A stretch of DNA of 64,000 bases from Methylobacterium sp. FF17 (GTDB lineage: Bacteria; Pseudomonadota; Alphaproteobacteria; Rhizobiales; Beijerinckiaceae). Location: contig NZ_CP107532.1 of assembly GCF_025813715.1 (NCBI RefSeq), positions 4,046,001 through 4,110,000 on the forward strand, read 5' to 3'. Both the position numbers and the translations under genes were made by a program. Below the pieces are notes generated by a model that saw only the letters and a list, made by a program, of their open reading frames with translations, had not been told where the DNA came from and searched no databases. Positions 25,997 through 34,149 of this stretch are shown piece by piece (position 1 is the first letter of the stretch; every line of letters begins with the position of its first letter).

Positions 25997-27448
25997 ATGA
26001 CCACACGACCACCATCACGCGGCGGATCCGGGCGCAAGGGCGCAGGACCGGGCCGTAGCGGACCGCCGGGCCGAGCCGGCAAGCCCGGCACCTTCAAGCG
26101 CCCCGAGCGCGAGCGGACCGGCCCGCGCACCAGCGCCCTCGACGCCGCCCAGCGGGCGGCCGCGGGACGGGGCGAGGCCGGCAAGCACGCGCCCTGGCGG
26201 CCGGGCCAGGAGGCCCGCGACCGCGAGGCTCAGGCGCCGGAGGCGGGCCTGCACGAGCCGGCCGAGGCTTCCGCGCAGGCGCCGCGCCGGGCGCGAGCCC
26301 CGCGCACCGAACGTCCGGAGGCGCCGAGCCGCGCCGGTACGCCGAGCCGAACCGGTCCCCCGAGCCGAACCGGTCCGCCGCGCGGGGCCGCTCCGGTTCC
26401 GGAGGGCCCGACCCGGCGCGAGCAGCGCGCGGCGGCCTCCGCCACCCTGGCCTCCGGCGTACAGACGCTGACCGTGGAAGAGGACGAGGCCGGGATGCGG
26501 ATCGACCGCTTCCTGACCACGCGCTTTCCGCAACTGCCCTTCACCCGCGTGCAGAGCATCGTCCGCAAGGGCGAACTCCGGGTCGACGGCAAGCGGGCCA
26601 AGCCCAACGACCGGCTGGAGCCGGGCATGAGCGTGCGCGTACCGCCCCTGAAGCTCGACGCCGAGAGCGAGCGCCCGCGTTCGGCGACCCGCGACGCCAC
26701 CGACGCCGACTTCATCCGGTCGCTCATCCTCTACGAGGATGCCGAGATGATGATCCTCAACAAGCCCTTCGGGCTGGCGGTGCAGGGCGGCTCGGGCACC
26801 GTGCGGCACGTCGACGGACTGCTCGAAGCGCTCACCGGCAAGGACGGCCAGAAGCCCCGCCTCGTCCATCGCCTCGACAAGGACACCGCCGGCTGCCTCA
26901 TCGTGGCCAAGACGCGGCTCGCCGCCGCGACGCTCGCCAAGAGCTTCCGCTCGCGCTCGGCCCGCAAGGTCTACTGGGCGCTCACCGCCGGCGTGCCGCG
27001 CGTTCCCCAGGGGCGCATCTCGACCTACCTCGCCAAGGAGGAGCCCACCGACGCGGATGCGCGGATGCGGGTGGCCAAGCACGGAGACGAGGGCGCCGCG
27101 CATGCGCTGACCTACTACGCGATGGTGGACAACGCGGCCCAGAAGCTCGCCTGGCTGTCGCTGAAGCCGGTGACGGGGCGCACGCACCAGTTGCGGGCCC
27201 ACGCCGCCCATATCGGGCATCCGATCGTCGGCGACCCGAAATACTTCAGCATCGAGAACTGGGAATTGCCCGGCGGGATCCAGAACCGCCTGCACCTGCT
27301 CGCACGCCGCATCGTGATCCCGCATCCGCGCACCGGCCAGCCGGTGGACGTGACCGCTCCGCTTCCGCCCCATATGGCGCAGAGCTGGAACCTGCTCGGC
27401 TTCGATGCCGCGCGGTACGATCCCATCGTCGAGGCACCGGAGGCCTGA
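25997..27448 (+). CDS. RluA-family 23S rRNA pseudouridine synthase with long disordered N-terminus
   Basis: The 483-residue protein begins with about 150 residues rich in Arg, Pro, Gly and Ala, including three tandem 6-residue repeats (PSRAGT/PSRTGP). An S4 RNA-binding domain follows (about 160-215, DRFLTTRFPQLPFTRVQSIVRKGELRVDG), then the RluA catalytic domain with the nucleophile Asp in RLVHRLDKDTAGC. It converts uridines to pseudouridine in 23S rRNA, as RluC/RluD do. Usual family length is 300-330 residues, so the extension is exceptional; it is basic and could add RNA affinity. The ATG at 25997 is the first in frame. Confidence 0.9.
   Translation: MTTRPPSRGGSGRKGAGPGRSGPPGRAGKPGTFKRPERERTGPRTSALDAAQRAAAGRGEAGKHAPWRPGQEARDREAQAPEAGLHEPAEASAQAPRRARAPRTERPEAPSRAGTPSRTGPPSRTGPPRGAAPVPEGPTRREQRAAASATLASGVQTLTVEEDEAGMRIDRFLTTRFPQLPFTRVQSIVRKGELRVDGKRAKPNDRLEPGMSVRVPPLKLDAESERPRSATRDATDADFIRSLILYEDAEMMILNKPFGLAVQGGSGTVRHVDGLLEALTGKDGQKPRLVHRLDKDTAGCLIVAKTRLAAATLAKSFRSRSARKVYWALTAGVPRVPQGRISTYLAKEEPTDADARMRVAKHGDEGAAHALTYYAMVDNAAQKLAWLSLKPVTGRTHQLRAHAAHIGHPIVGDPKYFSIENWELPGGIQNRLHLLARRIVIPHPRTGQPVDVTAPLPPHMAQSWNLLGFDAARYDPIVEAPEA
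26324..26377 (+). repeat. Three tandem 18-bp units inside the pseudouridine synthase gene
   Basis: Units at 26324-26341, 26342-26359 and 26360-26377 follow CCGAGCCGAACCGGTCCC with few changes and encode PSRAGT, PSRTGP, PSRTGP. The repeat is in frame and lies in the disordered N-terminal region, so copy number could vary without harming the enzyme. Confidence 0.85.
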
Positions 27449-27575
27449 GAGCGAACCCGCGCCCCGGATGACGGCATCGTGGCGGGCGCCACCTTGGCAA
27501 GCGCGCCCCATGCCTTATCCTCCCCGACACATCCCGGTCGGCGCGACGCCACCGGTCAAGGACCGTCGCGACACG

Positions 27576-27968
27576 ATGAATCGAGACACGAACCTCACGC
27601 CCGCGACCGTGACGGGCCTGGCGCTCCTGGCCCTGGTGGCGCTTCTCGCCCCCGCGCTGGCGCAGTCGGCCCCTCCCGCGCAGACCCGGCCCCAGGCCCC
27701 GGCGCAGACGGCCCCCGCCGTTGCGCAGGCCCCGGCGCAGCCCCCGGTGCAGCGCCCGCCCGCGCCACCCGCCGCGGGGACGACCGGCGGGCGCGGCGCG
27801 GCGCAGGTCGGACGCAACCGCAGGCCCTCCTACGCGGCCTGCAACCGCATCTCGCATGCGCGGGGCCTGCGCGGCGGGCCCCGCCGCCGCTTCCTCGTGC
27901 GCTGCAAGCTCGGCTACGACCGTCCCCGCGCCGGCCAGCCCCAGGCCGCTCCGGGCCGCCAGCCGTGA
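27576..27968 (+). CDS. Small secreted protein with PsiF-like motif
   Basis: The 130-residue protein starts at ATG 27576. A signal peptide (TVTGLALLALVALLAPALA, cleavage near residue 30) is followed by a Pro/Ala/Gln linker. The C-terminal segment YAACNRISHARGLRGGPRR then RFLVRCKLGY has the spacing of a PsiF repeat (Cys, A-x-x-x-GL-x-G, then F-x-x-x-C). PsiF was first seen as a phosphate-starvation-induced protein; its function is unknown. The gene ends 31 bp before the HAD gene and may lead that operon. The PsiF relation is my inference from motif spacing. Confidence 0.6.
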   Translation: MNRDTNLTPATVTGLALLALVALLAPALAQSAPPAQTRPQAPAQTAPAVAQAPAQPPVQRPPAPPAAGTTGGRGAAQVGRNRRPSYAACNRISHARGLRGGPRRRFLVRCKLGYDRPRAGQPQAAPGRQP

Positions 27969-27999
27969 GGTCCCCGCGCCGAAGCCCAGGTCCGCTCCC

Positions 28000-28704
28000 G
28001 TGAAGCTCATCGTCTTCGACGTCGACGGCACCCTGGTCGACAGCCAGCACCTCATCGTGGCGGCACAGGGCATGGCCTTCGCCGAGCACGGCCTCGCGGC
28101 CCCGAGCCGGACGGAGTCCCTCTCGGTGGTCGGGCTGTCCCTGCCCCAGGCCTTCCGGCGCCTCGTGGGCGACGACGGGCCGATCGAGGGCCTGTCGGAG
28201 AGCTACAAGCGCGCCTTCAACATCCTGCGCCTCGACCCGGCCTACGAGGAACCGCTGTTCCCCGGCATGGGCGACCTACTGGCGCATCTCCATGCCCGCG
28301 ACGACGTGCAGCTCGGCATCGCCACCGGCAAGGCCCGGCGCGGGGTCGACCGCCTGATCGAGAGCCACGGCTGGCACGGCTGGTTCGCCACCACCCAGAG
28401 CGCCGACGACGCGCCGTCGAAGCCGGACCCCGCCATGCTGCTCCAGGCCATGGCGGAGACCGGCACCGGGCCCGAGGCCACGGTGATGATCGGCGACACC
28501 ACCTACGACATGGCGATGGCGGTGAGCGCCGGGACGGCGGCGGTGGGCGTCGCCTGGGGCTACCATCCCGTGGGCGCGCTCTTCGGGGCGGGCGCCTCCA
28601 TCGTCGTGGAGCGCGCGGCCGACCTCGGCGCCCTGTTCGCCGGGGCGCCCGTCCCGAACGCGCCTCGCGACCGAACCCCCGAGACCCTATCTGATCCCGG
28701 ATGA
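28000..28704 (+). CDS. HAD-superfamily phosphatase, Gph-like
   Basis: The 234-residue protein starts at GTG 28000, which places the catalytic motif I right at the N-terminus (MKLIVFDVDGTLVDSQ). Motif II is LGIATGK, motif III SKPDPAMLL, and motif IV MIGDTTYDMAMA. A helical cap lies at about 18-85, as in phosphoglycolate phosphatases and beta-phosphoglucomutases. Substrate cannot be fixed. Its stop codon overlaps the start of the ATP12 gene by 4 bp (ATGA), so the two are translationally coupled, an arrangement that fits a conserved gene neighbourhood. Confidence 0.88.
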   Translation: MKLIVFDVDGTLVDSQHLIVAAQGMAFAEHGLAAPSRTESLSVVGLSLPQAFRRLVGDDGPIEGLSESYKRAFNILRLDPAYEEPLFPGMGDLLAHLHARDDVQLGIATGKARRGVDRLIESHGWHGWFATTQSADDAPSKPDPAMLLQAMAETGTGPEATVMIGDTTYDMAMAVSAGTAAVGVAWGYHPVGALFGAGASIVVERAADLGALFAGAPVPNAPRDRTPETLSDPG

Positions 28705-29501
28705 GCGACATTTCGAAGTCCGACTGGCTCGGTGAGCCCGAGAACCCGGCCCCGGCCGATCCCACCGCCGCGGCCCGCGGCCCCGGCAAGCCGGCCCTGC
28801 CCAAGCGCTTCTATGAGCGGGCCGGCCTCGCCGCGCACGGGGACGGCTTCCGCCTGACCCTCGACGGACGCCCCGCCAACACCCCGGCCCGCAATCCGCT
28901 GGTCCTGCCAACGGACGCGCTGGCCGAGGCTGTGGTTGCCGAGTGGGCGGCACAGGTCGCCGTCATCGATCCGGCCACGATGCCGCTGACGCGGCTCGCC
29001 AACACCGCGATCGACGGCGTGGCGTCGCGCCGGGACGCGGTGGTGGACGACCTCTCGGCTTATGCGGGCACGGACCTGCTGGCCTACCGGGCCGGCGATC
29101 CCGACCGGCTGGTCCGGGCCCAGGGGGAGGCCTGGGATCCGGTCCTCGACTGGGCGCGTGACGCGCTCGGCGCCCGCTTCATCCTGGGCGAGGGCGTGAT
29201 GCACGTCACCCAGCCGGACACCACCGTCGCCGCCCTGCGCCGGGCCATCGCGGAGACCGAGGGCCCGTTCCGGCTGGCCGCGCTCCACACGCTGACGACC
29301 CTGACGGGCTCCCTCGTGCTGGCGCTGGCCGTGCTGCGGGGCCGGCTCAGCCCCGCCGAAGCCTGGGCGGCGGCGCATGTGGACGAAACCTATCAGGCCA
29401 GCGTCTGGGGGCGGGATGCGGAAGCCGAGGCCCGGCACGCCCTGCGGCAGGCCGAGTTCGAGGCCGCCGCGCGTCTCGCCTCCCTGGCCCGCGTCGGCTG
29501 A
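28701..29501 (+). CDS. ATP12-family F1-ATPase assembly chaperone
   Basis: The 266-residue protein matches the ATP12 family throughout: KRFYERAGLAAHGDGFRLTLDGR, ARNPLVLPTDALAEAVVAEW, TMPLTRLANTAIDGV, DLLAYRAGDPDRLV and AAHVDETYQASVWG near the C-terminus. In mitochondria Atp12 holds the F1 alpha subunit before assembly; alphaproteobacteria carry the orthologue. It is cytoplasmic. Its ATG overlaps the HAD stop. The preceding 35 residues are a variable Pro/Ala-rich leader. Confidence 0.93.
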   Translation: MSDISKSDWLGEPENPAPADPTAAARGPGKPALPKRFYERAGLAAHGDGFRLTLDGRPANTPARNPLVLPTDALAEAVVAEWAAQVAVIDPATMPLTRLANTAIDGVASRRDAVVDDLSAYAGTDLLAYRAGDPDRLVRAQGEAWDPVLDWARDALGARFILGEGVMHVTQPDTTVAALRRAIAETEGPFRLAALHTLTTLTGSLVLALAVLRGRLSPAEAWAAAHVDETYQASVWGRDAEAEARHALRQAEFEAAARLASLARVG

Positions 29502-29516
29502 CGCGGGCGCTCGGGT

Positions 29517-29552
29517 ATCCGTTAACGGATCGCGTGCTACCCCGCGATCCGT
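29517..29552 (+). repeat. Overlapping inverted repeats (alternative hairpins)
   Basis: ATCCGTTAACGGAT (29517-29530) is a perfect palindrome, and its right half is also the left arm of a 10-bp inverted repeat, ACGGATCGCG (29525-29534) / CGCGATCCGT (29543-29552). The two RNA hairpins cannot form together. They lie between the ATP12 stop and the start of the PAP2 gene. Confidence 0.6.
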
Positions 29553-29569
29553 CACGATGGCGGCACCCG

Positions 29570-30562
29570 ATGACCCGACAGATCGAGGAACGCGCCCGGT
29601 CGCGCGCGGGGATCCCCCCCGATTTTCAGCGCGTGCGCGCGCGTCTCTGGCTCGCCATCCTGGCCATCGCCGTCCTCACCGCAGCCTGGATGCGGCTGGC
29701 CGGCCTCGCCCTCGATCCCGGCAGCGCGCTCGCCCCGGCCCTGACCTGCCTGGGGCTCGAACTGCTGGCGACCGTCTACAGCACGCGGCGGCCGGAGCCG
29801 GCATTCGCGGTCACGCTGTCGGGCCTTGCCCAGGTCATCGCTTTCAGCGCCTGCGCCGGCCTGCTGTCCTATGCGGCGGCGGCGACCGGCGGCCCCCTCT
29901 GGGACCAGACCTTCCACGACCTCGATCAGTCCCTCGGCCTCGACTGGACGGCCTATCTCCACGTCCTGAATGAGCGGCCGGATCTCGGTTTCGCCCTGTC
30001 CCTGGCCTATCAGAGCCTGATGCTGCAGGTCATCCTGCTGGTGGTCCTGCTCGGGTTCACCGGGCGGCTCCGGGCGCTGCGGGACTTCGTGCTGGCCTAC
30101 ATGATCGCCGGCCTCACGACCGTCCTGATCTCCGGGCTGATGCCCGCGACGGAGATGTTCGTGCATCTCGGCCTTCGACCGGAGGATTTTCCGGGGGTCG
30201 ATCCGACCGCCGCCTACGTCCACCTCGCGCATCTGACGGGTCTGCGCGACGGCACGCTCCGGGTCGTCTCCCTCAGCCATGTCGAGGGGATCATCACCTT
30301 TCCGAGCTTCCACGCGGCCCTCGGCACATTGTTCGCCCGCTACCTCTGGATGTCCCGGGTCACGCGCTGGCCGGGCCTCGCCCTGAATGCCATGCTCATC
30401 GCCGCGACGCCGATCGACGGCGGCCACTACTTCGTCGATGTGGGCGCCGGTATCCTGATCGCCGTCGCGGCGATGGCGTCCATCGGTGTCGCGCGACGTC
30501 TCGCGGGGGCACGCCGCATGCCCGTCGCCACACCCGGGGTCCTCGGCGCGCACCCGGTCTGA
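29570..30562 (+). CDS. PAP2-family membrane phosphatase/phosphotransferase
   Basis: The 330-residue protein starts at ATG 29570 (MTRQIEERARSRAG) and has about eight membrane helices. The PAP2_3-type motifs are present: FPSFHAALGTLFARYLW with the catalytic His, and ATPIDGGHYFVDVGAG with the second His and Asp. Members of this branch (related to inositolphosphoryl transferases) hydrolyse or transfer phosphate groups of lipids at the membrane. The substrate is unknown. It lies 68 bp after ATP12, separated by a set of overlapping inverted repeats. Confidence 0.85.
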   Translation: MTRQIEERARSRAGIPPDFQRVRARLWLAILAIAVLTAAWMRLAGLALDPGSALAPALTCLGLELLATVYSTRRPEPAFAVTLSGLAQVIAFSACAGLLSYAAAATGGPLWDQTFHDLDQSLGLDWTAYLHVLNERPDLGFALSLAYQSLMLQVILLVVLLGFTGRLRALRDFVLAYMIAGLTTVLISGLMPATEMFVHLGLRPEDFPGVDPTAAYVHLAHLTGLRDGTLRVVSLSHVEGIITFPSFHAALGTLFARYLWMSRVTRWPGLALNAMLIAATPIDGGHYFVDVGAGILIAVAAMASIGVARRLAGARRMPVATPGVLGAHPV

Positions 30563-30706
30563 GCAGGCCCGGCCCTCGCTCAAGGATTGATGTTCGCGCG
30601 GAAACCACTGTGGTATGGGGCCGTGATGGCCGACCGCCAAGCTCGCCGCGAGAGCGACTGGCGGGACGCGGCCGGAAACGCCAGCACGAGCCCCGAGGCC
30701 CACCCC

Positions 30707-32239
30707 ATGAAGGATATTCTCGAAAAGCTGGAGGAGCGGCGCGCCCAGGCCCGTCTCGGCGGAGGCGAGAACCGCGTCGTGGCCCAGCACAAGCGCGGCA
30801 AGCTCACGGCGCGCGAGCGCATCGAACTCCTCCTCGACCACGGGTCGTTCGAGGAATTCGACATGTTCGTGCAGCACCGCTCCACCGATTTCGGGATGGA
30901 GAAGCAGAAGATCCCCGGCGACGGCGTCGTCACCGGCTGGGGCACCATCAACGGCCGCACGGTCTTCCTGTTCTCGAAGGACTTCACGGTGTTCGGCGGC
31001 TCGCTCTCGGAGTCGCACGCCGCCAAGATCGTCAAGGTCCAGGACATGGCGCTGAAGATGCGCGCCCCGATCATCGGCATCTTCGATGCCGGCGGCGCCC
31101 GCATCCAGGAGGGCGTCGCGGCACTCGGCGGCTACGGCGAGGTCTTCCGCCGCAACGTCGCGGCCTCCGGCGTCATCCCGCAGATCTCCGTCATCATGGG
31201 GCCGTGCGCGGGCGGCGACGTCTACTCGCCGGCCATGACCGACTTCATCTTCATGGTGCGCGACACGAGCTACATGTTCGTGACCGGCCCCGACGTGGTG
31301 AAGACCGTCACCAACGAGGTCGTCACCGCCGAGGAACTGGGCGGGGCCAAGGTCCACACCACCAAGTCCTCCATCGCCGACGGCGCGTTCGAGAACGATG
31401 TCGAGGCGCTCCTGCAGATCCGGCGCCTCGTCGACTTCCTGCCCGCCAACAACATCGACGGCGTGCCGGAACTCGAGAGCTTCGACGATCCCCTGCGCCT
31501 CGACATGAGCCTCGACACGCTCATCCCCGACAACCCGAACAAGCCCTACGACATGGGCGAGTTGATCCGCCGGGTGGCCGACGAGGGCGACTTCTTCGAG
31601 ATCCAGGCGACCTACGCCCGCAACATCATGACGGGCTTCGGGCGCATCGAGGGCCGCACGGTGGGCTTCGTCGCCAACCAGCCGATGGTGCTGGCAGGCG
31701 TCCTCGACTCGGACGCCTCGCGCAAGGCCGCCCGCTTCGTGCGCTTCTGCGACGCGTTCTCGATCCCGATCGTGACCTTCGTGGACGTGCCGGGCTTCCT
31801 GCCGGGCACCGCGCAGGAATATGGCGGCCTCATCAAGCACGGCGCCAAGCTGCTCTTCGCCTACAGCCAGGCCACCGTGCCGCTCGTGACCATCATCACC
31901 CGCAAGGCCTTCGGCGGCGCCTACGACGTGATGGCCTCCAAGCACGTGGGCGCCGACCTCAACTACGCTTGGCCGACCGCCCAGATCGCCGTGATGGGCG
32001 CCAAGGGCGCGGTGGAGATCATCTTCCGGAGCGAGATCGGCGATGCCGGGAAGATCGCCGAGCGCACCGCGGAATACGAGGACCGCTTCCTGTCGCCCTT
32101 CGTGGCGGCCGAGCGCGGCTACATCGACGAGGTGATCATGCCCCATTCCACCCGCAAGCGCATCGCCCGGGCGCTGGGCATGCTGCGCACCAAGGAGATG
32201 GAGCAGCCCTGGAAGAAGCACGACAACATCCCGCTCTGA
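30707..32239 (+). CDS. pccB: Propionyl-CoA carboxylase beta subunit
   Basis: The 510-residue protein starts at ATG 30707 ([20 protein letters not shown]); upstream in-frame starts would add 40 poorly conserved residues. It has two crotonase-like carboxyltransferase domains. Hallmarks include [74 protein letters not shown] and [16 protein letters not shown]. It transfers carboxyl from biotin to propionyl-CoA, giving methylmalonyl-CoA, needed for propionyl-CoA formed in the ethylmalonyl-CoA pathway. pccA is not in the window, which is usual in methylotrophs. A GC-rich stem-loop follows. Confidence 0.95.
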   Translation: MKDILEKLEERRAQARLGGGENRVVAQHKRGKLTARERIELLLDHGSFEEFDMFVQHRSTDFGMEKQKIPGDGVVTGWGTINGRTVFLFSKDFTVFGGSLSESHAAKIVKVQDMALKMRAPIIGIFDAGGARIQEGVAALGGYGEVFRRNVAASGVIPQISVIMGPCAGGDVYSPAMTDFIFMVRDTSYMFVTGPDVVKTVTNEVVTAEELGGAKVHTTKSSIADGAFENDVEALLQIRRLVDFLPANNIDGVPELESFDDPLRLDMSLDTLIPDNPNKPYDMGELIRRVADEGDFFEIQATYARNIMTGFGRIEGRTVGFVANQPMVLAGVLDSDASRKAARFVRFCDAFSIPIVTFVDVPGFLPGTAQEYGGLIKHGAKLLFAYSQATVPLVTIITRKAFGGAYDVMASKHVGADLNYAWPTAQIAVMGAKGAVEIIFRSEIGDAGKIAERTAEYEDRFLSPFVAAERGYIDEVIMPHSTRKRIARALGMLRTKEMEQPWKKHDNIPL

Positions 32240-32245
32240 GCGGGC

Positions 32246-32277
32246 GGCGTCGGCCGGCGACAGGGCGGGCCGACGCC
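32246..32277 (+). terminator. Stem-loop after pccB
   Basis: A perfect 10-bp stem (GGCGTCGGCC / GGCCGACGCC) with a 12-nt loop begins 6 bp after the stop. No T-tract, so termination strength is uncertain. Confidence 0.55.
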
Positions 32278-32344
32278 AAGATTCGTGTGGTTCTTTTCCC
32301 AAGGGCTGCCATGATCCCCTCCCGATCCCGGGAGGAGGCACATC

Positions 32345-32473
32345 ATGGCGACCGAACAGAAGCGCGGAACCCGCGAAGCGAAGAAGCCGAAGAAGGTCGT
32401 GCCCAAGACGAACGCGTCCGCCCCGTCCACCAAGGGGACGGTCGCCGTCGCGCCGAAGGCCGGCAAGAAGTAG
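32345..32473 (+). CDS. 42-aa lysine-rich protein, unknown
   Basis: A 43-codon frame starts at ATG 32345 after a strong site (GGGAGGAG, about 8 bp upstream). The peptide MATEQKRGTREAKKPKKVV, then an Ala/Thr/Ser/Pro/Lys-rich tail ending KAGKK, has about 12 lysines, no Cys and no membrane segment. The RGTREAKKPKK core resembles tiny basic proteins I recall from related Hyphomicrobiales, which supports it being real. Nucleic-acid or ribosome association would fit the composition but is unproven. Confidence 0.65.
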   Translation: MATEQKRGTREAKKPKKVVPKTNASAPSTKGTVAVAPKAGKK

Positions 32474-32530
32474 GGTCGTTCGCCCGGACCGGCGCGGCGG
32501 CGTCTCGAAGCACCGCCCGGTCCACCCGGC

Positions 32531-33484
32531 TCAACCGCGCAGGGCCGTCGATCCCTGGACGGTCTTGCTGACCGCCTCCGTGTCGGACCCGAGTTCCAGC
32601 AGCACGATCTCGGGCGGAACGCCGAGGCGCACCGGCAGGCGGCTCACGCCGAAGCCCCCGGAGACGATCATGTGCCTGCCGCGACGCACCACGTGCCCGT
32701 ACGAGAAGTCGGTGCCGTCCACGGGGCGGATGGCCGGCGAGTAGCCGAACAGGCGGACCTGGCCGCCATGGGTGTGCCCGGCCAGCGTGAGCGAGACCCG
32801 CTCCGGCACGTCGAGGAACAGTTCGGGCTCGTGGATCATCAGGAGCACCGGGGCGGCGTCCGTCACCTTGGCGAGCGTACCGGGCACGTCCTCGAGGCCG
32901 TGGTCGTCGAGGCCCTGGATCAGGAAGGGAATCTGGTCGGCGACGCCGGCGACCCAGAAGGGCTTGCCGTCCTTGACGAGGCGCAGGGCGTCGTTCTCCA
33001 GGACCGGGATGCCGACCTGCTCCAGCACCCGGCGCGCCTGGACGGGGCCGGCGAGGCGCCTCTGCGCCTCCTCGTCGTCCCACCAATCGTGATTGCCGAG
33101 GATGGAGTACACGCCCAGCGGCGCCTTCAGGGGCGCCACCACGCGGGCGAAGTCCGTCAGGGGGATCTTGCGGTAGGTCACGCTCGGGCCGGCCGGGTAG
33201 TCGCCGAGCATCAGGATGAGGTCGGGCTTCAGCGCGTTGGTGGCGTCGACGATCTCGGCGATCCGGTCGAGGGGCATGAAGGGCTCGCCGACGTGGAAAT
33301 CCGCCAGCACGGCCACGCGCAGGGAGAGGCCGGGAGTCCAGCGCGGCAGCACGGGCGCGTAGCGCGTCACGACGAGGCGATAGAGCGGCTCGATCCCGAA
33401 GGCGTAGACACCCGTGGACCCGGTGACGGCGGCGCTCGCTCCGAGCCCGGTCAGGAACTGCCGGCGGCTCGGCAGAATCAGCAT
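32531..33484 (-). CDS. Tat-exported metallophosphoesterase
   Basis: The 317-residue protein starts at ATG 33484. A twin-arginine signal is seen (SRRQFL at residues 6-11, then a hydrophobic stretch ending near YAFG). The calcineurin-like active site is complete: VLADFHVG, LMLGDYPAG, LGNHDWW, MIHEPE and AGHTHGGQV. This pattern matches the YaeI-like phosphodiesterases that act on phospholipids or related diesters outside the cytoplasm. The long open frame upstream of 33484 lacks protein-like features, so the Tat start was chosen. Convergent with the 42-aa gene. Confidence 0.88.
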   Translation of the reverse strand: MLILPSRRQFLTGLGASAAVTGSTGVYAFGIEPLYRLVVTRYAPVLPRWTPGLSLRVAVLADFHVGEPFMPLDRIAEIVDATNALKPDLILMLGDYPAGPSVTYRKIPLTDFARVVAPLKAPLGVYSILGNHDWWDDEEAQRRLAGPVQARRVLEQVGIPVLENDALRLVKDGKPFWVAGVADQIPFLIQGLDDHGLEDVPGTLAKVTDAAPVLLMIHEPELFLDVPERVSLTLAGHTHGGQVRLFGYSPAIRPVDGTDFSYGHVVRRGRHMIVSGGFGVSRLPVRLGVPPEIVLLELGSDTEAVSKTVQGSTALRG

Positions 33485-33632
33485 CGTCAGGATCCTCGAT
33501 CGCGCGAAGCGCGCGGTGCCTTCCTCATCGTCAATGGTGACGAAATCGAGGAGGGCACCCCGCACGCCTCGGAGCGATAGGCCCGAGACATTGAGGAAGC
33601 GATACCGGGATCGTCGAAACCTGCTCGGCGCG

Positions 33633-33848
33633 TCAGGCCGGGGGGGTATCTTCATGCTCGAAGCGGGACGGACCCGTCCCGGCCAGGAGCACGGCGCGGG
33701 CCGAGGGGCGCGCAGGGGTGGCGGCCCGTACGGCGGCGGCGAGGGCAGGGAGGGCCACGGGACGGAGCGCTTCGGCCCGGTGATCGACAATGATCGTGGA
33801 CCGGCCGGACCGTTGATCGCGGCGCGAAGTCTGCTGACGGGGAGCCAT
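33633..33848 (-). CDS. Possible small protein upstream of metallophosphoesterase
   Basis: A 71-codon frame (MAPRQQTSRRDQRSGRST, then IIVDHRAEALRPVALPALAA) shows the high third-position GC of real genes here and an AGGA about 10 bp before its ATG. It has no known motif, no signal peptide and an Ala/Pro-rich middle. It lies upstream of the metallophosphoesterase on the same strand. It could equally be a chance frame in GC-rich DNA. Confidence 0.3.
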   Translation of the reverse strand: MAPRQQTSRRDQRSGRSTIIVDHRAEALRPVALPALAAAVRAATPARPSARAVLLAGTGPSRFEHEDTPPA

Positions 33849-34149
33849 GAACCGAATGTCCTATCGCGCTCGACATGCCAGACCGGGCTTCTTCTGCCCA
33901 ATTCATGACCCTGCGCGTCTCTCGGGCACCTCGCGGTTCCACCCGGACGCTCATCGAGCGGCACGAGAACCATAGAGCCGCCGCCAACCTGAATGAAAGC
34001 TTAAAGCCCTCACGATCGGTTGATCATGCGGACGTATCCGATCGGGTAAGTACCGAGACAACACTTATCCAATATCGACGCTGCACTGCGAAGATCATGA
34101 TGCATCGCAAATCCAGTCTTTGCGATGCACACGTTCGGGCGCCTTGGTC
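33849..34149. other. Gene-free AT-richer stretch
   Basis: About 300 bp without a convincing gene, visibly less GC-rich than its surroundings. The only clear element is the inverted repeat at 34101-34129. Confidence 0.45.
34101..34129 (-). terminator. Inverted repeat downstream of the aminotransferase gene
   Basis: Perfect 11-bp arms (TGCATCGCAAA / TTTGCGATGCA) flank a 7-nt spacer, 21 bp after the aminotransferase stop. It has no T-tract on the minus strand, so it may be a weak terminator or a protein-binding site. Confidence 0.5.

Noticed and set aside
33414..33908. A 164-codon plus-strand frame over the metallophosphoesterase start
   Set aside because: Gly/Arg-rich without motifs; it overlaps the Tat signal of the opposite gene.
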